Shown here: positions 12,161-24,696 of the stretch, piece by piece | Layout of the letters: each line of letters opens with the position of its first letter | Position numbering within the stretch: position 1 is the first letter of the stretch | Origin: Neonectria sp. B-13 | Lineage: Eukaryota > Ascomycota > Sordariomycetes > Hypocreales > Nectriaceae | Length of the DNA: 64,000 nucleotides | Direction: 5' to 3' | Assembly: GCA_002682825.1 (NCBI GenBank) | Contig: NOKP01000027.1 | Location: forward strand, 1-64,000 | Translations under genes and position numbers: made by a program | Notes under the pieces: model-generated | Databases searched by the model: none | What the model saw: only the letters and a program-made list of their open reading frames with translations | Told to the model about the DNA's origin: nothing

Positions 12161-14700
12161 CTATTGCATCATCTGGTCTTCGCCTATTCCGGGGAGGTTC
12201 ATCCCAGCGGCGAGCGCCTGAAGCTTGAAATCCGGATTGCATGGCAACGAATGGGCCTTGTGCTGTTCAGGACGTTAGCATGAGGTTATTTCACATTGAG
12301 AGACGCTAAACTCACGTATTTCAAACCGTTCAAGTTCTTGTAGCGCTTGCCACACGTTTCGCAGCTGAAAGGCTTCTCCTTTTCCATGCCGAGGGTGCCA
12401 GGGTAGGGTGCACTAGTCTCAGGGTTGACGATGGAGAATGTGCCATCACCGTTCTCGTGCAACTGCTGTGTTTGATGGCCGTGTGTCTTGTGGTATCTAG
12501 AATCGAGTCATTAGTATATGGCTTGGCACGCGTTGAGGTGACTTGGAGATTAGGGGGTCCTACTTGAGGCCGTTTTGATTTTTGTAGGCCTTTTCACAGC
12601 CAATGACGGGGCACTTGAAAGGCTTATGTTCCTCGGGCATCATCATGCTCTGCAGGCGCTGCATGAGGGCCTTGTTGGCGGCTGGGTCGGAAAACTGGGT
12701 CTGGTTAAGGCCCAACTGAGCCAACTGGGCCTGGATCGAGCGGTTGGCGGCCGGAAATGCGCCGTTGGGACTGAAGAGATGCTTTCCGGGATCATTGATA
12801 CAGAAATTCGAGTCGTTGTTGTTGGTGTTCTGGTTACCACCAAAGTTCATGTCACCAATGTCGTTCGTGTTGCCGCCCATGGGCATGCCGGGCAGATCCT
12901 CGTCCAAATCCACCTGTTGACCCCTCCGGGGCAGTTGACCCTGGTGCGTGGTGAGGGTGGGTGTATTGACGGATGAAACGGTAGGGTTGTTTTGGAGGCC
13001 GAAACTTGCGGCAGCGGGCGTCGGGGGTTGAGAAGTACGTAGGCCCTGGGTGAGACCGGATGTATTCATGTTCAGCTGGGGCCTCTGTTGCTGTCCAAAG
13101 AGTTGCCTCGTCTGGTGCATCCGTTGGCTGTCATCCATCTCCATAGTACCGACAGCGTCGTCCATTTCCATGTCCGCCACCGCATCCATATCATCATTCA
13201 GATTCGACGTGTTGATATGCGCATCATTCACACTTGCGTTCTGCTGCCCGCCCATCATCTGCATCGTCGACCCAGTGGTCCGGACCTGTTGTCCGAGCTG
13301 GCTAGGTGACTGTATGTTCCCATGGCCCTGAGTTACCGAATTGACCCGGGAGTTGGGCATCTTGGGAGCACCCTGCATGCCCATTTGGGAGAACTGAGAG
13401 AAGGCATTGTTCCGGGCAGTATTGGGGCTCGGCTGCGTATGGGCCTCCTCGTAGTGCTGGAGCAGATCGTGCAAGTTAGGCAGGATCTTGCCGCAACATG
13501 TGAAATCTCGCATGAAATTGGCTTCGAGCTTGGGGAGATACGACGAGGAGTGGAAGGAAGGAGACTGGTGGGTGCCGAACGGTGAAGTGCCCTGCATCAT
13601 GATACTGCGAGTCCATATTGTCAGTCGATTGCATGAGAACGTTTGACGGGAGAGCGCATGGTGTCGCGTGGCCGACCAGTATTTAGGCTGGTTGCGCCGG
13701 GCAGTCACCGAGTCCCGGTCCCCAAAATGTCTCGCCACTCCGGACGGAGCCCGGAGGAGATCCCGGGGTGGAGGAACGCGGGGATGAAGATACAATGAAC
13801 TGGGCAGGCACAACCGGCGCGGAGAAGGAAAACAAGGAAGGGAAACGCCTAGGGAGAAGAGACGAAAGAAATGGGACGTTGAAAACCAACAGCGGCTGGT
13901 GACGAGGAACCCAAAAATGAGGGCACAGCCCGAGTACGGGTAGATGGAAGAAGAATATGCTTAAGAATGACTTACTCGTCGCGAACAAAGCTACCAAAGG
14001 ACATACCACCCCAGCTCATGCCGCCCATGAGGCTACCGGCAAGAGATTCCCTTCGGTTACGGCTCACATCGTTTCGGTTGGGGTTGTTGACGGAGATGGG
14101 CTTTGGGCCGGCGCTGACAAACGAGTCGCCGCGGGGACGGCCCATGGAAGGGTCCAGCGTGGGACCGGTAGTCATTTTGAAGTCGTCGTCGAAATCGATG
14201 TCGCGGCTGACGGGATCGGGGTCGGAGGAGGCGAAGAGGTTGTAGTTGCAGGAGTTGAAGCGGCTGGCGGGCGACGGCGAGGGTATTTGGGCAGCGCGCG
14301 GGGAGAAGGCGGCGATGGGTACGGTCTTGGATGGAGTGGTGCCAGGAGCAGCGGGACAAGTAGTAGTAGTAGTAAAACCCGTAGCGGCAATGGTAGCCTG
14401 AGAGGCTGCGGTCTCAGTAGCGTCAGCGCCGGTGGGAAAGTGGCCGGTGGTAGGGGTCTCCGGCTGGGGCGACGGCGACTGCGTCAGCGAAGCCGAGTTG
14501 AGGGACCCAGGAGAGTCAGGGCCAGCAGCGGCGGCGAAGTGGGCAGTCGAGTCACAGGCACAGGCGCTGGCGGTGGCGGCGGAGACGGCGGCGGCGGAGG
14601 CGAGGGCGGGTGTGGGTGTGCAAGTGGAGGCCGAAACAGACGACGGCGGCTGCTGTGCTCTGGCGGAATCGTTCTGGAACCACTTGAATGCGTTGCGCAT
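12161..14700 (-). CDS. SFP1: C2H2 zinc-finger transcription factor, Sfp1 family
   Basis: Four exons: 14700-13976, 13604-12564, 12496-12316, 12262-12161, 682 aa; introns are 371, 67 and 53 bp. Exon 1 is low-complexity (Ala/Ser/Thr/Pro) and ends in [13 protein letters not shown], which joins to [10 protein letters not shown] in exon 2 as in other filamentous fungi. A degenerate finger, [20 protein letters not shown], sits near residues 276-297. Two C-terminal C2H2 fingers follow: [21 protein letters not shown] (split by intron 2) and [19 protein letters not shown] (split from its last His by intron 3). This pair with its NGLKYH signature is the Sfp1 hallmark. Yeast Sfp1 drives ribosomal protein and ribosome-biogenesis genes downstream of TORC1; the same role here is inferred. 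The start codon could be questioned, since the first exon is poorly conserved. Confidence 0.88.
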
Positions 14701-17700
14701 GCTAGAGACAAGGCAGGGAGGCCGGACACTGGACTAAGAGAGGGTGATGGGGATGATGATGAGAGTGAAAGTGAGAGTGGGAAGTGAGGTTGAGCTTTCG
14801 TGTGAGGGCCTGTGTGAGGGCAGTCTCAAGGTGCAGGGCCAGCGGAGCGAGCGCTGTGAAGTACTGCGCTGTGCAGTACTGAAGCGTTGCGCGTCGTCAA
14901 GACGGTGTGGTCGCTCGGCGGGATTGGTCAGTTCAGGACCCCCGTTAAACCTCTGAACAGCACTGGACAAGAGCGGGAAAGGCACGAAGAGGGAGCGGTG
15001 CACCTTATATGCTTGGTACTGCGCAACCGTTTGGTCGGCCTCCGCGAGACTGTCTGCGTGCCTGGATGGTCGGTTGGTCTACACCTTGCGGAGGAAGCGT
15101 GAGGCCTCACTCTCTGTCGGCGACTTCTTTCCTGGCTGACGAGTTGACTTGCCGGGGTCGCCTGAATGTTTCGTACGTGTGTCCTTGGTGTTGGACTGAG
15201 CTTGGGCGTGGTCGTGCGTTTTGAGTGATGAGGTACTGGGACCTGATGCGATGGCTGCAGCTCCGGGGGCCTGGACGTGGAAAGTGGATGATTGGTGTAA
15301 GTCAGCTCTCGGACGGCGATGGTGGACAGATTCGGCTGCTCGTCTTCCTTGGCTGGTGCTTTGTATCTTGTAGGCGAGGTAGTAGGGGCCTGAGAGGGTG
15401 CGACTCGACTTGTTGGAGGATGGCTGATGGAGAATATGATCCAGCAGGCTATGATGAGGTATGTGATGCCAGGATGGTAACAAGCAGCAACAACGGGTTG
15501 GCGGCAAACGGTCGAACAAGAGAGAAGAAGTCGAGGGAAACGCAGACTAACTTGCAGTCCAAGAGTAACTTGGGCGGAACGTATAATAATAAAGCAAAAC
15601 CGCGGCGGCGACGATGATGTTAGGACGTGAGTCTCGTCTTAGTCGTCGCCTCGTGGTTGGTACGTGGCTGGTCCCAGTTCCGCCTCTCCAAGGGCAGACG
15701 GACCGGAGATAACTCGCTAGAGACTAGAGGCTGGAGGATAAACCGATTGAGGGATGGACGGGTCTGCTTCAGGTGCTATTTTTGTTGCGGCTGCTCGCTG
15801 TTGTTGCTTCTTGCTGGATTACAGCACCTCGCGGGTTCGATGTCGGCGCGTGTTCTCTTCCCCAGGTCCAGGGTGCCTCAGGTGCTGCGAGCGAAGGTTC
15901 CAGGGTCCAGGGCTCGGTCCCACCAGGTGATGGAAGGGTGGGGACAGGTGGCCGGGCGTGGGTGGGGCGAACGTCCAAGGCAGGAGCAGGGACCGGTGCT
16001 GTGGCAGGTGCTAGCAACTTTTGGCAAGGGAAGGAGCCAAAGAGCCCGTTGCAGGCATGTTCAAGTCGAGCAGGCAGGTACCAGCATGTACCACTTGCAG
16101 CCACTACTATTACCTTCCATCCACCACTCGAAGCTAGTGACATTCAGTGTGCTTCAGTCCGCGTTCAGTGGGTGGGTTCCAGTGTCCTTTTGGTGGACTT
16201 TGCTGTTCCGTACTGTCCGGGCGATTCCAGGTAAGTATGAACGATGCTATGAAGTAATTGCTGGAGCAAAGCTGGGCAGGTGCCGTTCAAGGGTGGTACT
16301 CAAGGTGGGCAATCGGTGGCGGTACCTGCGGTTGGGGAAATGGCGGCTGAGTCCATCGGGCCCGGGCACTTGGAGACGCTTATGAAGTACCATGGGTAAT
16401 ACTCCGTTCAAACCTACTTACTTACCTAAGGTAGCAGGACGTTTCTGGAGAGCATCCGCCAGAACCACACGGACATCCTCTCTGACAAGAGCGCCGTGTC
16501 GGTGAAACGGAAGTGGCGGAGGGAATACAGACACTTGGGGAAACGTCTCGTCCTCGCACAAGCCGAGCCTACCGAAGTTGGCGAGAGCTGGAACTGGCCC
16601 TTGGAATCGGCATCGGGGCTGGGACTCGACTTTCAAGTGTTCGCCCTACGAAGTACATTCATCGCAGGGTACAATGCGTGCATTGCAAGGTACCCCGACG
16701 ACAACTGGAGCTGGAGCCGAAGCTCCTGTGTGGAGTGATCCACTAGAACTGCCAAGACTCCGCCGGCCTCATTGCTGCTCCAGGGCAATGCCCGGCACTC
16801 GACGACCTCAACCAAGAGCATATGGCCGCTGCGTGGTCTTTGCGTCCGTGTCCAACATGCCTCCGTCCAGTCCGGGTACACCGTGGCTATCCCTCCCCTC
16901 CATGGTGATGCCCCGAATCGACCGAGGTACCGTTACCTTTACGTACGACCACGGGCGGCTACGAGTCTGAACTAGGTAACCAGTGGCTTGCTCGGGACTC
17001 TGTTCTCTTGGTCTAGTGGTGCGGGAATCTTTGGCGTCGACTGGATGTTCTAGTGCGTAGGGCCAATGCGGCGCTAGAACCTCGTCAACGAAGCCGGTCA
17101 GTGATTTCAAAAGCAAAAAACGTGGCCGACGAGACCATCCCAATGGATCGTCGGTGGATCCAGGCACAAAAGGGCTGCGAGAAAGACTGGCGAGAGATTG
17201 CAAGTGGTTGATGGACTCAAGAGACCCAAGTCGGATCCGAAGATGAGGGGAAGAGGGAAGAGAAATTAACCCTCCCTCTCTACACCGAGTGGGGGGTGAG
17301 CATGGTTTCCAAAGTTTGTTAGTCGCTACACCATCCCATCGCCGCGCATTGCGCTCGAGTCAGTGGATATGGATCGTGGGGGGAAGTAGAGTTGGTTCCG
17401 GCGAGCTATCACCAGCTCCGGTTTCGTATCTTACCCATCCTGTCGCGTCTGTCCTATCTGGGGCTATCGTGTATCTGTAGATCGCATCGGACTATCAGGA
17501 CAGGACGGACTTCGATCAACCGACGAGTCTATCTCAGCTGCGCGGTCGAGGCCCCAAAGAGTTTCGAAACGGCGCCCACACACCGCCCTCTTCTACGCTC
17601 ACTTACCTTCTACTACTAGTAGTACTTCTAGCAGTACCTAAGTACTACGTAGTAGGTACCAAGTAACCGAGCCGCCGCAGAAGAAGTGTTCAGCTTTCGA

Positions 17701-19814
17701 CTTTGCACACCAATCAAAGACGAAAGCTACTTACCTAAGCCCGTCATACATCATCGATTCCTCGCCTGTTCCACGATTTCAGGACCTCCCTCCAGATCGA
17801 ACATGGCAAGGACGTGGGTATCGATGACATACCGCTGACGTGTTGTTGGCCATCTACGAAGTAGTGCCTTGTTGAGTCAACGGATCTGCCCGCTTTGGCT
17901 GTGTCTCTTCATAGAGGCGGCTGTATGGTCGGGTTAGACTTTGGGTGGCAGCACCCATCACCAAACATGCAGGTACCTTGTTGCACTAATCGGTATTGTG
18001 AGTCCTTCGGTGTGAGGTACGAAGAACAGGTATTTTCCTTCAGAGTTCGCTAGAATTGAGATTCAGGACGAAGGCCCCGAAAATCCGCGGAGAGTATTGC
18101 CGGTAAACTTCGTGGAGTGCGTCAGCGAGCGGGCCCCGCCAAGCACAGACGGTTCCGACATGATAGACACCTTGAAGACCTGCAGCCTTCCCAACGTGAG
18201 CAAAAGTATAGGACACCTCCAACGGCTTCAAAACCAACGGTCCAACCCATCTGCTTCTCAAGGTCTAAAGCGTTATCATTTTTAAACCTAGTAGCTGGAC
18301 CAGCCATGGACACCTTTGAATGATGCGTTGGCCTTTGAGGGATACAGACCCAGTGGTTTGGTGTCTACGATTGCACTGAGGCACACCCGTACAGGACCCT
18401 TGTAATGCATCCCATAACTCAGGTAGGTTGACGATTCCGTTGGAAGCTTTTGACTGATATGCGCGCCTGCTGCGGAGTTGGATGGATCCTTCGCTGGGAT
18501 CCAGGTTTAGGCAAGCGCTGTAGGCATGAGGAGAGAGACAACTTCAACGGGGAGGGAGGATCGTGCTTTGTTGGTTATGTCAGTTATGTCACATGCAAGA
18601 TCCTAAACAAATCCAAGCTCCAAGCCAGTCAGCCCATCGCTCTACTCATCCCTTACTATTGCCGCAGTGACTCGCATCCTGACCAACTGGTGAGAAGCCC
18701 GCACCTCCACTACTGCTTCCTGTCTCTATCTTCTAGGTGCGAAATATGCACGGCGTTAGAGGCGCTCTTTCGCAAGGCTGGATCTAGGTCGCAAGGGCAT
18801 TAGCGAACTCCTAGCCGAACGGGCAGCAATTCAAGCAAGTCCATGAAGGTAGGCATCCATCCCTCCAGAACTCGCACATGGCCATCTGATGCGCCACTAG
18901 AGCTCTCCACCACAGCTCACAGCTCTGATGGAGCAAGCGGAGACGGCGCCCCTCCAACACCGCCAGATCTTGACCCAGTCGTGATTCCAGGGACCTGGCG
19001 CTTCCGCCCTGTACGTCGAATCCCAGGCGATGTTCTCGGCACAGGGACAGTGACGACAAGGGCGAAAGCCTAGGGCGCCTCGCCGCTGAGACTCGCTCAC
19101 CAATGGGCGTTCTAGGAGCAGTCACTTGACGATCTCCTCCTAGGTCGGACTGGGTGCTAGTCATGCTCAGAAGCAGCGGCCACATCACACTAGCCAACAG
19201 ATCTGCTCCTCCCGACTGCCTGCGTCGACCTCGCTTCTCAACCATGCATCAGCTCCCGTGGCGCCGAGACGAGGTCAAGAGGTCTCGCACGAGGCCCAAT
19301 TATCAAAGTCCTCTTGGCAGTTGCGAACTGACGTGTATTACACACAGAATCCTTCCTCACCTGTATTGCTAGTTCATGTTCTACTAGAGGTACGGTCCAA
19401 TGCTACTGTAGCTTCTTATGCATGGCGCTGTCGCCAGTCGCAAGGCCAGCCATGCATACCCGACTCCGTTGGTGACAGAATCCTCGTCGCCCACATGTTG
19501 GCTAAGTCACTTTCGCAACGAGGGTCCATCCATTCTGCTGCGTGGTAAACTGCTCATGCGCTGCCCATGCTGTTTGTACCCGCCAGGACTGCTGGACTCG
19601 TGCCACATCAACGTGTGTCTGGGAACAGCGCCAGTCAAGTTTATCAGCCGCCTTGGCTGGGTTCACTGGCCTGCTCGTGAGCCATGGCTTTTTCAACGAT
19701 CCCCTACCGGCACACTTGGTGAAATCTGCCCTTGAGGCTCACTCACGCACACTCATCCTCACCCAAAGCTGGTCCGGCTGAATGTGAAGTGGACTCGGCA
19801 ACAGGGGTCCCTAG
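14701..19814. other. Gene-poor block, left part, upstream of SFP1
   Basis: No convincing gene in 5.1 kb. The first 1-2 kb must carry the SFP1 promoter and 5' leader. Open frames such as 15079-15519 (-) and 15627-16385 (+) are low-complexity, overlap on both strands and have no recognisable domain. A tRNA-like A-box phrase near 17010-17022 has no matching T arm. Palindromic TAC/GTA motifs cluster at 17610-17661. Confidence 0.5.
17610..17661. repeat. Cluster of short palindromes rich in TAC/GTA
   Basis: TACTACTAGTAGTA (17611-17624) and TACTACGTAGTA (17643-17654) are perfect palindromes within 45 bp, followed by GGTACC. The first also occurs, extended to 16 bp, at 27018-27033. Confidence 0.8.
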
Positions 19815-19914
19815 NNNNNNNNNNNNNNNNNNNNNNNNNNNNNNNNNNNNNNNNNNNNNNNNNNNNNNNNNNNNNNNNNNNNNNNNNNNNNNNNNNNNNN
19901 NNNNNNNNNNNNNN
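19815..19914. other. Assembly gap of 100 N followed by G14
   Basis: Exactly 100 undetermined bases, the usual placeholder for a scaffold gap of unknown size. The base immediately after the gap begins a run of 14 G (19915-19928). The true missing length cannot be known. Confidence 0.98.
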
Positions 19915-19928
19915 GGGGGGGGGGGGGG

Positions 19929-22900
19929 CACTCCTGCACCAACGCTCCTCGAGTACCTTCGGGACTTGTGAACGGGTCAAGGACCGAAAGATGACGGCTC
20001 CAGCCCCCCGTTTTGTCTAAGAGGGTCAATCTCCAGAGATCATCTCCCTGCGGCAATACCGAGATCATTAGTGGTCTCGTGATCAATTCAACGACGGCCG
20101 AGAGGACGGACGAGAGGCATGCAGATGGGTCCAGAGGTGTGGTCAAATCGGAAATCGGACTAACACCTGGGATGTGATCTGTAAACGCGGATAGAGGAAC
20201 CGTCGGCCCCGTCTCTCTTGAAATTGTCAGATCATATCATCGTTCGTCGTCCTGCATGAAGCCTCCACGCTTGGGGTTGGCCCGGTTGAGGTACTCATAG
20301 CGAGCATGAGCATGAGCATGACAGAACGTGCCGCTCCCTGCAGGTGATTTCTTTTGCACCCCGCGCTGCGAGCCGATGCGCCTGATAATGCAATGCGGGC
20401 TGTCCCATCCGCGCCGATGAATTACCCAGTACGGATTCGACTGATGCTGGCAACTCCCGACTACGGCACAAATCCCTTATTCCGTGTCTGCGCGGAACAC
20501 CGAACAACCGCCAAGCATGGCTTTCTCGAAATCGCATCCTAGTTTGGCGCCTTGAGGCGTACAATGGCGAGCTCCACGAGAGGCCCAGCCAACCAACCAT
20601 TCGCGAGTGCCTCTCTTCTCAACATCTGATCCATCCACCTGCGTCGATGGCTCAAACCTTGTTCTAGCGAACAGTTGTTCCGAAACGTGCCCAGATAACA
20701 AGTCGAGCCGCCGAGTTACCTAGGAGTGTCTTGCAAGTCCGCAACATGCTGCTCCATTTGTCTCGGCGCGAGCAGCTTACTACTTTAGTTGCTCGGGCCG
20801 CATGCAGATGAGGCGGTCTCGGATACGAAGCGCACCGACATTGCTAGTATGTTTTCCCACAAACCTAATGAAACGGCGGCCAATCTTGCCCTGAGACAGC
20901 TTGCCGACGTGGCTGGAGAAAGAGATCCGTGATTCACGAGGCTCTGGCAACGTCATGCTGGAGCTGAGGTAGGGACGATAGCACGAGCCACGAGGTTGCG
21001 CATCCTGCAAATCCCAACCCCCTCGCTACGATGCGCAGCCGCGTGGAGTTATTCCGCGCTCGACTTCTGCCAGGCATAGTGGGTATGCTGTGAATGGCCT
21101 CACAGCATCTAGAACGCCTGACCAAATGACTCGTCTCAGCGCGGCGTCTGATGCTGCTAGTCTTTTCAGTTTCCACCAATAACTAGTGGTTAGATGCGCG
21201 TCTGCGACTCGATTATAAGGTGGAAGTCAGGTGGAATTACTCTTCCGTGAATATTTCCCTATGAGTCCGCGTGTCAGCTGTGATACTTCAGACGATCTCG
21301 TCTGCAGACTAGTACTGCAACCGAGGCAGTCGACAAATGCACATTATTCCTAGAAGGTGTGCTCATCAGAGGTGCGCGACAAATATCACCATACAGGTCC
21401 CAGCCATCCTACCGACATGGCGCAAAAGTCACTATCCTTTGGCGCAGGGTCTGTTCGCGAGGTATGGATACTATGGTGCACCATTGGACCCTGCGTCATA
21501 AGCATTACGTAGGGCGGTAGGAGCCATGCTTTCGGATAAAACGTATTCCAGTGGGGAGGAGCTGCGATCGCAGATGAGGAATGTAACCCGACCTCCCCAC
21601 GCTGACGTGCAATGACGAAACGCCAGGCACACAAAAAGAAAAAGAAGAAAGGGAAACACGGCAGAAGAAATATTGAACATGGGCACCCAAACTGTCGGGA
21701 AGGGACAATGGTGGTGCGTGCATGTCCGGCACGTCAGAGACGGACAAAGAACGAATGATGATGAATCTGCAGCTACGAAAGTTGTCGGACAAGACGCCGA
21801 TTGCCGAGCAGTCACGCCGAATCTGTCGAAACCCGGGGGCGGCGTCTCCGGCAATATGCTGTTCACCACTCTGCCGTGTCCGAGATCCGTCGTCAGCACA
21901 AAATCAGATCCGCCTCATGTTTCAATCCCCGGCTGTATTTGTTGCGACCGTGGCTGCGGCTGCGACGTTGGATGCCCTCGGCAACCGGATTTCTCGTCTA
22001 AAAAGGCCCTTGTGCCGCTTAATAGTGAGGCCTGTCGATGAACCCCAGCGATGGATTCTCAGCAGACTCCCAGTCAGGCCACCAGCTCCAACTCCCGGAG
22101 GACCCCGAGGGTCTGTCGCCGGAGGGTTCCAGATTTGCCGCATGAACTGGCTGACAACCCGTCCACGCGGCTCGGTGATTCGGAGACGACGCGGAGCCAT
22201 TGACGTAGATCCAGGTGATGGGCTCGTGGAAGTCGGAGATGCATGTGCCGCCTAAGGGTTCACCGGCCGGTCGCTAAACAAGATGACGCCCAATGTCATG
22301 GTCGTCATCGCAAAGAGAGCCTTTGGGATCAATCCATCATCAATCCATCTCTACTTGATGACACCCAGGATAACGGAAGCGCCAACTTCGCGGCCTTGCC
22401 GAGCCGCCATGATAAATAAAAAGTGACGCCACTTGGCGCTCCCGCCGAGCGCCGGCGTCGTATATACGTAGATGTGCGGCGCGGCAGCATCGTGGCCACG
22501 GGCGTGTTAGATAACCCAGCCGCGATTGCGGCAACGAGGATGCCGCATTCGCCGCACTCGCCGCCCCCGTCGCACGGGTAATGTAGGAATCAGAGAGCGT
22601 ACCCTTTTTCATTCTCGTTCTACTGCTCAGATCAGCAGACCGTGCAAGCATAGACAGCCAAAACCGCTGACAGGAAAAAGGCCATTGCAGGCGGCTCTCT
22701 AAGTTCTGAGTACAAACAAATCCGCCGCCTTTGTGCCGTTGCATCTCTGTTTCTGCTTCTCCCTAGTACCCACACCCATTACTAGGCGGGGGAGGTTTTT
22801 TTTTGTGTCTCACCTTCGGCATTCGCACGGTAACGACGGGATTAGCTCGGCCTCCTTCGCAACGGACGGCGCCGGAAGAAAAGTGAAAGTACGAAGTACT

Positions 22901-23333
22901 GCATCTGACATCATCAACCGTCACGGGTCGCCAATCAAGAACCATCCCCTCTTCAGAAATCAAACATATATCAACTCTCAGGGCATTTCTTCACGCAGGA
23001 GATAGAATCGAAACATCTGCATCATCCGCAATCCGCCCATCAGCTCATCATCAAACACCAACGATCCGATTCATCGCCCACCGACTTCCCTTGCGGGTAT
23101 CCATTTTCTCGCCTGCTTTACTAATTGGACACACCCGAAGCCCGGTCCCTGACCCACAACCGCACCGCACCGCAACAACACCTCATCCATCATACGACAC
23201 CTTATAACCCAGCGCTTACCTCTGGGCCATCCGTGCATAGAAAGAAGCCCGCCCGCCTTCCGGCCCCGCGAAACTCTGCAATTCCGCTCCGTCACCCTCC
23301 CGCCATCTCCAACTCCCCCGAACCACCGCCACT
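19929..23333. other. Gene-poor block, right part, upstream of RCF2
   Basis: No supported gene. The longest open frame (21722-22255, +) has no known motif and irregular composition. Three GAGCAT repeats lie at 20302-20319. From about 22750 the sequence becomes pyrimidine-rich and is the likely RCF2 promoter and leader, with a CCAAT box at 22931-22935. Confidence 0.5.
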
Positions 23334-24100
23334 ATGAAGATCCTCACCAAAGAAGAAGAGGCAGCGCACTACAACCAGGTCGTCAAGGGCGGCCTCATCG
23401 GCGGCACCATTGGCCTCGGCCTCGGTCTCGGCGGCGTCATGTTCGCCTCGCGCCGGTATCCCACCTTCCGCGGCCTCACGCTGCCCTTCCGAACCTTCCT
23501 CATCACCTCCACCGGCACCTTTGGCGCCATCATCAACGCCGATCGCTGGTCCATGCAACACCAGCAGTCGCTGAACCCCATGCACGGCTACAAGGACATG
23601 ACCCAGCGCGCCCAGCAGATGGCCCGCGAGAACGAGACGGCCTACGAGCGCTTCATTGAATACGGTCGCGAGAACCGTTACTCCATCGTCTTCATCTCGT
23701 GGCTCGCCAGCATGGGCCTCGCATTTGCCCTCGTGAGCCGCTCCCCCATGAGCACCGCCAACAAGGTTGTCCAAGCTCGTGTCTATGCCCAGGGCCTGAC
23801 TCTCGCCATCCTCATCGTCACCGCCGCCTTCGAGATGAACGATGCCAAGAGTGGTGCCGGCCGCTGGCAGACCGTCATGGTGCTTGACCCCGACGACCCC
23901 GAGCATAAGCACCTGATCGAGCAAAGAATCCACAAGGAGGAGTACGAGGGCCAGGACCTCTGGAAGGGTTAGTTGTCCCCAAACGCATCGCGAAGCCCCC
24001 AGCTTGACTTATCCAAGACTAACTGAGCTGAATAGACATGGTTGCCGCCGAGGAGAAACGGTTGGCTGCCAAGAAGCAGCTGGCCGCAAGCAAGGTCTAA
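23334..24100 (+). CDS. RCF2: Respiratory supercomplex factor 2 homolog (HIG1 domain)
   Basis: Mitochondrial inner-membrane protein that associates with cytochrome c oxidase and helps assemble bc1-oxidase supercomplexes. Two exons, 23334-23967 and 24036-24100, 232 aa, with a 68-bp intron carrying a GACTAAC branch site. The N-terminus MKILTKEEEAAHYNQVVKGG is conserved among Rcf2 proteins. Hydrophobic segments lie at about residues 17-37, 54-68, 115-135 and 147-166. The last two form the HIG1 domain, with the signature VVQARVYAQGLTLAIL. The tiny second exon encodes a Lys/Ala-rich amphipathic tail ending AASKV. Convergent with the kelch gene at 24697. Identity is firm from the N-terminus plus HIG1 motif. 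Confidence 0.92.
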
Positions 24101-24696
24101 GGCACTCCCCATACATCTTCTGGCAATGCCCAAGATACACCTCACACACCACACACTAATAATGAGGCCCTTATAACCCATTGCTTGTGTACTCAGTATC
24201 ACCGACAGAGGAGGAGGAGTCATAAACAAGAGCTACCATATTTCGGAGTTGATTGCCGATGAAACTAGGCGTTCGAATGTAACGAGCAAGCGTTGAAGGA
24301 AAACGGGAAAATCTCCGAAAATTTACAGTAAAAAGCTATAGAACAATCGCGTAAGGAACCGGGGAACAGCATAGGGAGAGTTGGCTTATCCAAATTGTTC
24401 CGGGAAATCGGACAGGCTGGATTGTATCATAAGGTGGACATGGGATATGCTACATCACGCACGTCGGGTAGTGAAAGAAGAAGAAATGACAATTACATAA
24501 ATAAATGCTTGATACAAACATGATAATAGGCCGCCGAACCCAATCCATCTCTTTTTTTTATCCCTCTTCATCCTCATCAATTCATCTCATACAGCGCAAG
24601 CTAAATATCAAAGCACACATGACAGATAGACATGGAGTACCGGGTTCAATGACCAAGCCCTGCCTGTTCAAATCGCCTTCGCATCCACCTTCACCT
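24101..24696. other. Convergent spacer, RCF2 and kelch gene 3' ends
   Basis: 596 bp between two stop codons, AT-richer than the flanking exons. It should contain both 3' untranslated regions. An AAATAAAT element near 24499-24506 could be a polyadenylation signal for RCF2. Confidence 0.5.

Noticed and set aside
15815..15845. T-arm-like GGGTTCGATGTC
   Set aside because: No D-arm or acceptor stem at the correct distance upstream.
17000..17060. tRNA-like phrase TTGGTCTAGTGGTGCGGGAA
   Set aside because: Resembles the D-arm of proline tRNA, but there is no acceptor pairing, no anticodon stem and no GGTTCGANNCC T arm downstream.
21722..22255. 177-codon plus-strand open frame in the first desert
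   Set aside because: No homology recognised and several competing frames. Composition does not differ from non-coding surroundings.
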